Shown: positions 1-5,842 of the stretch, piece after piece
How the letters are laid out: every line of letters begins with the position of its first letter
Position numbering within the stretch: position 1 is the first letter of the stretch
Source: Mucilaginibacter sp.
GTDB lineage: Bacteria; Bacteroidota; Bacteroidia; Sphingobacteriales; Sphingobacteriaceae
Direction of reading: 5' to 3'
NCBI GenBank assembly: GCA_014376655.1
Contig: JACMRC010000266.1
Coordinates: forward strand, 1-7,408
Length of the DNA: 7,408 bases
The notes under the pieces: model-generated
The model's input: the letters and a program-made list of their open reading frames with translations, nothing else
What the model was told of the DNA's origin: nothing
Databases searched by the model: none
Position numbers and translations under genes: made by a program

Positions 1-2
1 AC

Positions 3-845
3 AATCATTCTATAAACGTCCCCTTATTTAGCCTTGATGAAATTAAATCGCTCTGCTATAAAATAAGGCCGGGAACCGAAAACGCCTTAGCTATTAATGT
101 AGCCGAAAACTTTAATCATCCTTTATATTTTCAATTTTATTATCAACAGCACAAAGAAAATTTTTCATTGAGCGATGCTGATCATCTTTTTTTTTATGAT
201 ACCATATCTACCTTCATTTATAACAAAGTTTACCTTGGTCATTATTCGGCAGAGAAAATATTGTTGATAAAAAATCTGGTTGAAGAGTTAGATGTAGAAA
301 ACAATGTTTATCAAATAAATAAGCTACGGGTAAACAATACCATTAAAAAACATACCCATGCGTACCAGGAGTTATTAAGCGTAGGATTTATACGAGAACT
401 TAATGAAAGCAATAATTATCAATACAACACTTACATTGTATTTGGTAATACAGATTACATGGAGCATAGTATTTCTAAAATATTGCTTTACAACAACAGC
501 AATTTATTTGATACCGACCTTGTAACAGTAATAAATACCCGGCTTGCCAATAACGCTCATAAATTAAACGTATTAAAATGGTGTGTTATACATGCTATAA
601 AATCGGGGCAATTAAAAAATATTGAGCATATAACAGAAGTACACTTAAATACAAATGAAAAGTCAGACCTTATAACTTTTTTGGGTGAGGTATTGGAAAG
701 CGAATATTCATCAACTAACAGAAATCTGTCATTGAGGCAATATTTCAAACATTCTTTTAGTGAAAAGCTATTTGATTATTTTTTTGGATTGGAGCTTATA
801 AACCCTGATTATAAAAAATTCTTTAAGGTATTTAATAAAGAATAA
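3..845 (+). CDS. C-terminal part of an AAA/STAND-like NTPase (5'-truncated by window edge)
   Basis: The reading frame is open from the left edge (first full codon at position 3) to TAA at 843-845, so 280 residues are visible and the true start lies outside the window. A TTG at 168 is only an internal leucine codon: the 55 codons before it are open and read as ordinary protein. I see no Walker motifs; they would be upstream. Residues about 8-45 (PLFSLDEIKSL, then NHPLYFQFYYQ) resemble the lid helices and GxP-type region that follow the nucleotide-binding core of STAND/AAA ATPases. Residues about 124-165 (AYQELLSVGFIREL, then YIVFGNTDYMEHSISKILLY) resemble the winged helix ending in a Y-x-E-H/Y motif. 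The rest is predicted helical, with no signal peptide or membrane segment, so probably cytoplasmic. Hand counts of three 60-base stretches (241-480) give about 27-28% G+C against about 47% in a stretch of mnmE. The family assignment is by pattern only; a helical-repeat protein of unknown role is the alternative. Confidence 0.5.
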   Translation, partial: NHSINVPLFSLDEIKSLCYKIRPGTENALAINVAENFNHPLYFQFYYQQHKENFSLSDADHLFFYDTISTFIYNKVYLGHYSAEKILLIKNLVEELDVENNVYQINKLRVNNTIKKHTHAYQELLSVGFIRELNESNNYQYNTYIVFGNTDYMEHSISKILLYNNSNLFDTDLVTVINTRLANNAHKLNVLKWCVIHAIKSGQLKNIEHITEVHLNTNEKSDLITFLGEVLESEYSSTNRNLSLRQYFKHSFSEKLFDYFFGLELINPDYKKFFKVFNKE

Positions 846-885
846 TAGGTTAAATGATAAGCTCTTTCTGCAAACAAAAGCATCC

Positions 886-910
886 GGCAATAAATAGGTT
901 ATTTATTGCC
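886..910 (+). terminator. Perfect 10-bp hairpin after the partial NTPase-like gene
   Basis: ggcaataaat (886-895) and atttattgcc (901-910) are exact reverse complements around a 5-base loop. The hairpin lies 40 bp past the stop of the + strand gene and is followed by tgttt, a weak U tract. It probably helps end or protect the + strand transcript. The weak T tract makes it a poorer terminator than the hairpin at 956-995. Confidence 0.5.
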
Positions 911-955
911 TGTTTCACATAACTATCTGTAATAATACTGTTAAGGTTATTAAAT

Positions 956-995
956 AAAAAAGGCAGTAATGATATAGTCTACCATTACTGCCTTT
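956..995 (-). terminator. Rho-independent terminator of the DUF1080/cupredoxin operon
   Basis: The 13-bp perfect stem pairs 959-971 with 983-995 (core aggcagtaatg / cattactgcct) around an 11-base loop. Read on the - strand, the stem is followed by six T residues (961-956, partly inside the stem) and then a T-rich stretch. It begins 18 bp after the TAA at 1014-1016, the usual place for an intrinsic terminator of that gene. On the + strand only three T's follow the stem, so it is mainly a - strand signal. Confidence 0.85.
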
Positions 996-1013
996 CAAGA
1001 TAGTTCGAACTAA

Positions 1014-3095
1014 TTACTCAACCGTCAAAGTACCCTGCATTACATAAAAGTGGCCCGGTACTGTACATACATAAGTATACTTACCGGCTTTAGGTGCCAC
1101 AAAATAAATAGTTTGTGATGACCCCGGCCCAACCAATGTAGCGTTGAATAATATTTTAGGCGTATTAGCAATATAGCTTAGTTTAACAGCCTGCAAACCA
1201 AGTTTAGTGCCCAACTCGCCTACTGCAATGGCCTGCCCTTGTGGCACAACTACAAAGTTATGCGGCATATCATCATTGTTGGTGAACGTCAATTTAACCT
1301 TGGCTCCTGCTTTTACAGTAAGTTCAAGCTTATCATACTTTAAACCCGGCTTTGTGCCTAAGGTTATTGTTTGATCAATAGTACTCCATGAAGCGGGTTT
1401 AACCGTTTGATTCTTTTTAAGCGCAGCGCCGGTAGTGGCTTTAGCTGCCGCCGGTGCAGGCATATCCATATTCATGCCTTCCATATTATGCGCCATTTTT
1501 GCTTTCCTTTTTGGCACATTAAGTTTTGCACCGTCGGGAATGTTATTTAGCGTGTAATATGCAACCGGATGCAATAAAGTAAAGCTGCTATCCGCAGACA
1601 CTACTTTGTTGTTAACCTTAATTTCGTGGATATATTTTTCGCGCAGGCTATCAGCTATCAAACGAACGCGTAAACCATCTTCTGATACGATAGCTGCATT
1701 AACTATATGGTTTTTCTCCCTGATGGTGGCACTACCATATACAGGGTGATATTTATAAGTAAACCCGGTGATATCATAGTTATCAGGATCGGCAGCTGCC
1801 TGTTTGTTTACGGGTTTAGTAAACTCAATTTCAAAACCATCAGGCATTGCCCTAACGGCTTTCATTTCAAACGGCGTTTTCTTGGCCCAAACCAAGCGCT
1901 CTAAGCCAAATATTTTCTGGCCTGTTGATCCCCAACCGCGGCTGGTTTGACCAACAAACAAGGAGTTATCTGCACCCCAGGCCATTCTTAATACACCCGA
2001 CTCGAAACCCTCGCGGAATGCGAAAGCTGCGCCCTGGTATTGGCCTTTAATAGTTTCTAAAAACACACGGTTAATACGGCTTTGTGCCTGGTCGCCTACC
2101 AAAACCTGGCCTGCAAAAGGGCCAAACTTATCGTCTTTAGGTATTTGGATCAGCGCTGAGGTTGATTGCCCCAATACACCATGTGGTAACCATACAGCAG
2201 GTGCTTTATAACCTTTCCCTATTATTGCAGAAACCTCGGCTAATGTTTTATAAGGGCGTTTTGGATCACGATCCTCTATCTTACCTTCCGGGTCATTGAA
2301 ACGTTTATCTACCAGAGCGTAAATATCTTCTGTACGCACTTTAACCGGCGACGATGGATCTGCGGCCCAGTTCAATCCGGCAGGATGCATGGCAAAGTCA
2401 CCTTTATCCAATTGCATGATATAACCCGAGCCTATCCAATCGCCCTGGTTTTCTGAATAAAAATATTTTCCGTCAACTATTCCTTGTCCGCATGGCGAAC
2501 GAAAACCTGTTGCGTAAGGGCTCATATCACCGTCTGGTGTTATATCCAAACTCCAGCCTCTCCAGGGTTTAAAACTTTTACCACGCCACCACTCTTCAGC
2601 AAATGCAACGTTAAGGTTTACCATTAAGTGCCCGTTAGGCATTACCACAGGGCCGTAAGAGTATTCATGATAATTACCTGATAACTGCCATGCGTATACA
2701 GTTTCATATATGTCGGCTTTACCGTCGCCATTTTTGTCTATAAGTTTGGTTAACTCGCCGCGTTGTACGCAGTAAAAGTTACCGCCTGTATAAGCCAGGC
2801 CCAATACTTCGTGCATACCGGTAGCAAACTTTTTATAGTATGGCAGGCTTCCGTTTAACTGGTAAGGATTTGATATAATATACACATCGCCGCGACGGGT
2901 TGAAACACCCAGATCGCCGTTAGGCAAAGTGGTTAAACCACCCACCTCCAGTTCTACACCTTCAGGCACGGGCACCGTAACTATACGATAATAATCTTTT
3001 TCTGTATTTGACTTTTTACCGGCCTGGGCAAATGTGGCTGTAAAGCCCAAAGTTGCTGTGGCAGTAATCAATATATTTTTATAAATAGCTTTCAT
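1014..3095 (-). CDS. Exported quinoprotein-dehydrogenase-like propeller fused to a blue-copper (azurin/auracyanin-type) domain
   Basis: The protein has 693 residues. A signal peptide (residues 1-23, cleavage likely TFA|Q) points to the periplasm or outer surface. Residues about 35-405 resemble the beta-propeller of PQQ-dependent glucose/sorbosone dehydrogenase-like proteins common in Planctomycetes and Bacteroidetes. They include an EF-hand-like calcium loop at D120-N122-D124-G125-D128-E131. Residues about 408-510 look like an Ig-like module. A Met/His-rich linker (534-545) precedes a cupredoxin domain (about 570-693) with all type-1 copper ligands in azurin spacing: H612-N613, then C677-x4-H682-x3-M686. 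No CxxCH haem motif is present, so the copper site takes the place that a fused cytochrome c often holds in related proteins. It is the second gene of an operon, starting 18 bp after the DUF1080 gene, with no clear Shine-Dalgarno. The copper domain is near certain. Dehydrogenase activity, PQQ use and the substrate are inferred; the propeller could be a binding domain only. Confidence 0.92.
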   Translation of the reverse strand: MKAIYKNILITATATLGFTATFAQAGKKSNTEKDYYRIVTVPVPEGVELEVGGLTTLPNGDLGVSTRRGDVYIISNPYQLNGSLPYYKKFATGMHEVLGLAYTGGNFYCVQRGELTKLIDKNGDGKADIYETVYAWQLSGNYHEYSYGPVVMPNGHLMVNLNVAFAEEWWRGKSFKPWRGWSLDITPDGDMSPYATGFRSPCGQGIVDGKYFYSENQGDWIGSGYIMQLDKGDFAMHPAGLNWAADPSSPVKVRTEDIYALVDKRFNDPEGKIEDRDPKRPYKTLAEVSAIIGKGYKAPAVWLPHGVLGQSTSALIQIPKDDKFGPFAGQVLVGDQAQSRINRVFLETIKGQYQGAAFAFREGFESGVLRMAWGADNSLFVGQTSRGWGSTGQKIFGLERLVWAKKTPFEMKAVRAMPDGFEIEFTKPVNKQAAADPDNYDITGFTYKYHPVYGSATIREKNHIVNAAIVSEDGLRVRLIADSLREKYIHEIKVNNKVVSADSSFTLLHPVAYYTLNNIPDGAKLNVPKRKAKMAHNMEGMNMDMPAPAAAKATTGAALKKNQTVKPASWSTIDQTITLGTKPGLKYDKLELTVKAGAKVKLTFTNNDDMPHNFVVVPQGQAIAVGELGTKLGLQAVKLSYIANTPKILFNATLVGPGSSQTIYFVAPKAGKYTYVCTVPGHFYVMQGTLTVE

Positions 3096-3113
3096 CTTTA
3101 ATGTCTTTTAAAA

Positions 3114-4577
3114 TTACCAGATCAGTGAATATTGAACAAAGGTTCCCTTATCCGTATTTTTTAACGGCAATAACAATTCTTTGCCCTTACCTGCCGAACG
3201 TATAAGTGGTTTTACGCCTTTATCAAGCTGTACGTAATAGCTAAAATCGTTTACAGCGTACATTCCATTTCCAAGGTCGGTAATGTCTTTAGCATCGGCT
3301 ACGCGCACGTATAAGTCTTTTGGAGCCGGGCCATCAACCCAAATTTTACGGGCAAGGCTTTTGCCGTCATCGCTGGTAGCTTTATCATTGATCATGATGC
3401 CATCATAGTTGTATTTAAAAGTCGGCATGCCGGTTTCGTCCAGTTCATAACCTTTAGCGCGGAAAACACCTTTTGCCAAACTATCCGGCCATGCCTGCGC
3501 TTCTTCGTGAATATATGCCAAAGCAGGTTTATCATCCAAAGCAACTACACTTCCAAGCGCTCTTGAATTACCATCACCACGCGATAACCACATTGGCGAC
3601 GCGTCCAGAAAACCACCTTTCCAAATCTGGTAAACCGCTCCATTGCTAAGGTCATAACCAAAGCTTATGTTATGTGGGATGCCAACGCTTGCAGAATGCG
3701 TGATCCTTTTACCCGGGATATCCATAAAACTGCGGAACACCACAGGTTCGCCCTTTACATCAATGGTAACAGGCTTCTCATTGCTATCCCAAACATTGCG
3801 GCTGCCATCAACCTGCATAGTGTTAACCCGGTTTGAATAGCGGATATTTTTTATTGCAACCGCGCCATGATCTCCCTGGATACGTAGCGGCCCCATCGCA
3901 GCCTCGTTTGCAAAAGCAGAACCGCGGGTTGGTGCTTGTAGTTCTGCATTTTCTATAATGGTAACACCATTCAATACAATTCTTACAATACGTGCGTTAG
4001 CTATTTTCTTACCGGCAGCGTCAAATTTTGGTGCCTGGAAAGCTATGCGGATATTTTGCCAAAGTCCAGGCGCACGGCTTACGTTGATACGTGGTGCAAC
4101 GCCGTCATAACCTTGCTGTCCTGCAGGGCGGGCATCATCCCAACGCTCGTATATTGAGCCTAAATCGCCACTGGTTAGGGCTGATTTACCCCAGCTATCG
4201 AGCAATTGGATCTCATAACGACCCTGTAGGTAGATGCCTGAATTAGACTCTTTAGGCATCATAAAATCAACACTCAGGTCAATGTCGCCATGTTCCATAG
4301 TGGTGAAGATATCTTCATTTTTTTCTTTACCGGGGATGCTTACCAGTATACCTGTACCATCTTTTTTGGTGATGGTATTGTGTTTAACAAAATCGGCTGA
4401 TACCGAACTTGCCACCGACCAGTTAGGGCTCGGGCTTTTAAAAGCCGACAGGTCATTCAGCGAGATCTGTTGATTAAGCTGGCCTCCTCCCCTTTGCGCT
4501 ACGGCAAAAAAAGGCATACAGGCTGCCAATAAAAATGCCTGCAATGGGATACATTTTAGCAAATACTTGTGTTGCAT
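3114..4577 (-). CDS. Exported DUF1080 (3-keto-disaccharide hydrolase family) protein with extra C-terminal domain
   Basis: The protein has 487 residues. The N-terminus is a signal sequence: the most likely cleavage is AVA|Q (27/28). LLAAC at 16-20 also resembles a lipobox, but a hydrophobic stretch follows it, so signal peptidase I is favoured. Residues about 40-248 match the DUF1080 jelly roll: HGDIDLSVDFMMP (96-108), SNSGIYLQGRYEIQLLDS (111-128) with E122, Q124 and D127, GLWQNIRIAF, and the closing HGAVAIKNIRYSN (237-249). The family is named for 3-keto-disaccharide/glycoside hydrolysis, which cleaves sugars already oxidised at C3. Residues about 255-487 form a second beta-rich region (RSFMDIPGKRITHSASVGIP, then IWKGGFLDASPMWLSRG at 318-334). 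I recall similar regions in multidomain sugar-oxidation proteins of Planctomycetes and Bacteroidetes, but cannot name the family. It is the first gene of the operon with the copper protein. Confident as a DUF1080 protein; its substrate is unknown and its catalytic activity inferred. Confidence 0.9.
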   Translation of the reverse strand: MQHKYLLKCIPLQAFLLAACMPFFAVAQRGGGQLNQQISLNDLSAFKSPSPNWSVASSVSADFVKHNTITKKDGTGILVSIPGKEKNEDIFTTMEHGDIDLSVDFMMPKESNSGIYLQGRYEIQLLDSWGKSALTSGDLGSIYERWDDARPAGQQGYDGVAPRINVSRAPGLWQNIRIAFQAPKFDAAGKKIANARIVRIVLNGVTIIENAELQAPTRGSAFANEAAMGPLRIQGDHGAVAIKNIRYSNRVNTMQVDGSRNVWDSNEKPVTIDVKGEPVVFRSFMDIPGKRITHSASVGIPHNISFGYDLSNGAVYQIWKGGFLDASPMWLSRGDGNSRALGSVVALDDKPALAYIHEEAQAWPDSLAKGVFRAKGYELDETGMPTFKYNYDGIMINDKATSDDGKSLARKIWVDGPAPKDLYVRVADAKDITDLGNGMYAVNDFSYYVQLDKGVKPLIRSAGKGKELLLPLKNTDKGTFVQYSLIW

Positions 4578-4629
4578 AAATTTAAATTTAGTAAGACGAT
4601 ACAGAGAATAGTGTATATTGGTTTTAATA

Positions 4630-4659
4630 CAAATATGTGATTATAATTTAATTTACCAA
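4630..4659 (-). promoter_or_regulatory. Bacteroidetes-type promoter of the DUF1080/cupredoxin operon
   Basis: On the - strand, TTG (4659-4657) is followed after exactly 19 bases by CATATTTG (4637-4630), a 7/8 match to the -7 consensus TAnnTTTG. The predicted transcript start is near 4623, giving a leader of roughly 45 nt before the ATG at 4577. The spacing and location fit; a transcript-start map is the missing proof. Confidence 0.6.
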
Positions 4660-4791
4660 CTTGTATAGTCAACTTTATTTTTAAAAAGCTAACATTTTTA
4701 AATTTGGCTTCTGGTGTACGCTGGAAATCGCTTTTAACTTTTAACCAACGATAGGCTGCCCCCTAACCCTTCGCCAGAGCTATACGTTTAT

Positions 4792-4822
4792 TTTGCGGTT
4801 TACTGCTTTTTTTGTATTTTTG
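4792..4822 (+). promoter_or_regulatory. Distal Bacteroidetes promoter match upstream of the SGNH gene
   Basis: TTTG (4792-4795), 19 bases, then TATTTTTG (4815-4822) matches the Bacteroidetes consensus in every specified base and in spacing. A transcript starting near 4829 would carry a leader of about 280 nt that contains the 41-bp repeats before the ATG at 5110. It could instead drive a short non-coding transcript. Confidence 0.45.
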
Positions 4823-4931
4823 ATTAAACCCCACCCTCCGGCTGCCAGGTAACATATTTTTGCAAATGTAAATTCATCAAATAATTACATTTTTTATGTT
4901 ATGTCTTTATAATCAGCAATTTAAATACAAT

Positions 4932-5013
4932 ATTTACTGTAATAACGCGTGATAGGCTGTGAAATAACGTGAATTTACTGCGGTAGCTTGTGGCAAATTG
5001 TGATATCAGGTGT
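4932..5013. repeat. Two degenerate 41-bp tandem units with helically phased GTG triplets
   Basis: Unit 1 (4932-4972) and unit 2 (4973-5013) both start with atttactg and both carry GTG at unit positions 18-20, 28-30 and 38-40. By eye 26 of 41 positions agree (63%), and most differences are transitions. The GTG starts are 4949, 4959, 4969, then 4990, 5000, 5010; further GTGA copies lie at 5021 and 5050. The repeat sits just upstream of the esterase gene. Its function is unknown; a multi-site operator or a decayed tandem duplication are both possible. Confidence 0.55.
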
Positions 5014-5029
5014 TATTAATGTGATAAAG

Positions 5030-5050
5030 CTATTCGAAGCCCGCGAATAG
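5030..5050. repeat. 7-bp inverted repeat before the SGNH gene
   Basis: ctattcg (5030-5036) and cgaatag (5044-5050) are exact reverse complements around a 7-base loop. The repeat ends just before the proximal promoter candidate and has no T tract, so it is better read as a possible operator or leader hairpin than as a terminator. This is a modest match that could arise by chance. Confidence 0.35.
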
Positions 5051-5053
5051 TGA

Positions 5054-5082
5054 TTGTTATGTTTAAATTTTTATATAATTTG
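5054..5082 (+). promoter_or_regulatory. Proximal promoter candidate of the SGNH gene
   Basis: TTG (5054-5056) is followed by TATAATTTG (5074-5082), a TAnnTTTG-like box with one extra base. The element ends 27 bases before the ATG at 5110, giving a short leader. It is less exact than the distal match at 4792-4822 but better placed. If used, it rules out the in-frame GTG at 5050 as a start, because that codon would lie upstream of the transcript. Confidence 0.35.
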
Positions 5083-5109
5083 CGCTACCAATTTAAAACA
5101 AATACCCCA

Positions 5110-5841
5110 ATGAGAAAATATATCATAGCTGCTATTTTTAGTTTATTTATTACTGCAGCTTTTGCGCAAACAGCACAAACCCCTACTCCTAAACCACCGT
5201 TTTGGGATGATGTACAAGTTATCAAAAAATTTGATGGCATGTTTGCTGCGCCGCAACACCCTATTTTGTTTACCGGCAGCTCGTCTATCCGTAAATGGGA
5301 TGATGTGGAATATACTTTTGCAGAATACGGAGCCTTAAATCGCGGCATAGGTGGTGCAGTAACTAATGATATCATTCGTTATGTAAACGATCTTGTATTT
5401 AAATATCAGCCCAAACAGATCGTAATTTATGTTGGCGAAAATGACTTAGTGGTAAAGAAATCAAAAGCCGATTCAGCGTTGATCAAACGATCAAAAGCAG
5501 ACTCAATATCAATGACGAAAACGGATCTTGATTCGGTGTATAACCGCACCATTACGCTATACAAGGCTATCAGGTACAAAATGCCTGTAGTACCTATACT
5601 TTATATTGGCATGAAACCAAGTCCATCTCGCCAAAAAATAATGCCAATGGAACTTGAGTTTAACGCACGCGTTAAAGCGTTTTTGGCTACCGATAAAAAC
5701 AATGTTTTTGTTGATGTATATCCATTGATGTTGGACAATGGCAAATTAAGGCCAGAACTATACGTTGGCGATAAATTACACATGACCAGGTTGGGTTACG
5801 CCATTTGGGAAAAAGCTGTAAAGCCGTATTTGATCAAATAA
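5110..5841 (+). CDS. Exported SGNH/GDSL-family hydrolase (esterase/lipase type)
   Basis: The protein has 243 residues from ATG 5110. This start is chosen over the in-frame GTG at 5050 because it puts a typical signal peptide at the N-terminus (MRKYIIAAIFSLFITAAFA|Q, cleavage 19/20). All SGNH blocks are present: block I is ILFTGSSSIRKW (52-63), with S58 as the likely nucleophile and the GDS aspartate replaced by serine, as is common in this subgroup. Block II is NRGIGGA (77-83). Block III is YVGENDL (107-113) with N111. Block V is DKLHMTRLGY (221-230), with D221 and H224 completing the catalytic pair. The enzyme would hydrolyse an ester outside the cytoplasm, for example acetyl groups on glycans or a lipid ester. 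A ten-residue duplication (SKADS at 118 and 128) lengthens the segment after block III. Its stop is one base from the convergent mnmE stop. The family is certain; the substrate is unknown. Confidence 0.93.
   Translation: MRKYIIAAIFSLFITAAFAQTAQTPTPKPPFWDDVQVIKKFDGMFAAPQHPILFTGSSSIRKWDDVEYTFAEYGALNRGIGGAVTNDIIRYVNDLVFKYQPKQIVIYVGENDLVVKKSKADSALIKRSKADSISMTKTDLDSVYNRTITLYKAIRYKMPVVPILYIGMKPSPSRQKIMPMELEFNARVKAFLATDKNNVFVDVYPLMLDNGKLRPELYVGDKLHMTRLGYAIWEKAVKPYLIK
5461..5520 (+). repeat. In-frame 30-bp tandem duplication inside the SGNH gene
   Basis: The copies 5461-5490 and 5491-5520 both begin tcaaaagc; the first 15 bases agree at 13 positions and the full 30 at 18. They encode SKADSALIKR and SKADSISMTK. 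A third, weaker echo follows in TDLDSVYNRT. The charged, helix-friendly ten-residue period lies between catalytic block III and the next helix. Confidence 0.6.
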
Positions 5842-5842
5842 A

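Larger units (their letters stand above)
4578..5109. other. 532-bp intergenic region between divergent transcription units
   Basis: No convincing gene is present. The longest item I checked on the + strand is an 18-codon ATG frame at 4896-4952, with nothing to support it. The region holds the operon promoter (- strand), two + strand promoter candidates, a second isolated -7-like box TATTTTTG at 4855-4862, a degenerate 41-bp tandem repeat and a short inverted repeat at 5030-5050. Positions 4680-4790 contain AT-rich blocks and a C-rich patch (near 4757-4773) with no structure I can name. Confidence 0.6.

Noticed and set aside
168..170. TTG as the start of the first gene
   Set aside because: The same frame is open from position 3 with normal protein sequence, so the TTG is an internal leucine codon of a gene that starts outside the window.
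1014..3095. Cytochrome c domain in the propeller protein
   Set aside because: I searched the translation for CxxCH and found none; the C-terminal redox domain is a cupredoxin.
4855..4862. Second TATTTTTG box as a promoter
   Set aside because: No TTG lies about 19 bases upstream (that stretch is C-rich), so the -33 half is missing.
4896..4952. 18-codon ATG frame in the leader of the SGNH gene
   Set aside because: Very short, no ribosome-binding signal and no recognisable peptide; frames this size are common by chance in AT-rich DNA.
4750..4959. 9-mer gataggctg at 4750-4758 and 4951-4959
   Set aside because: Only two copies, 201 bp apart, with no extended similarity around them; not enough to call a repeat family or attachment site.
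5050..5109. GTG at 5050 as the start of the SGNH hydrolase
   Set aside because: It would put 20 residues before a perfect signal peptide, and it lies upstream of the proximal promoter candidate; ATG 5110 is the natural start.
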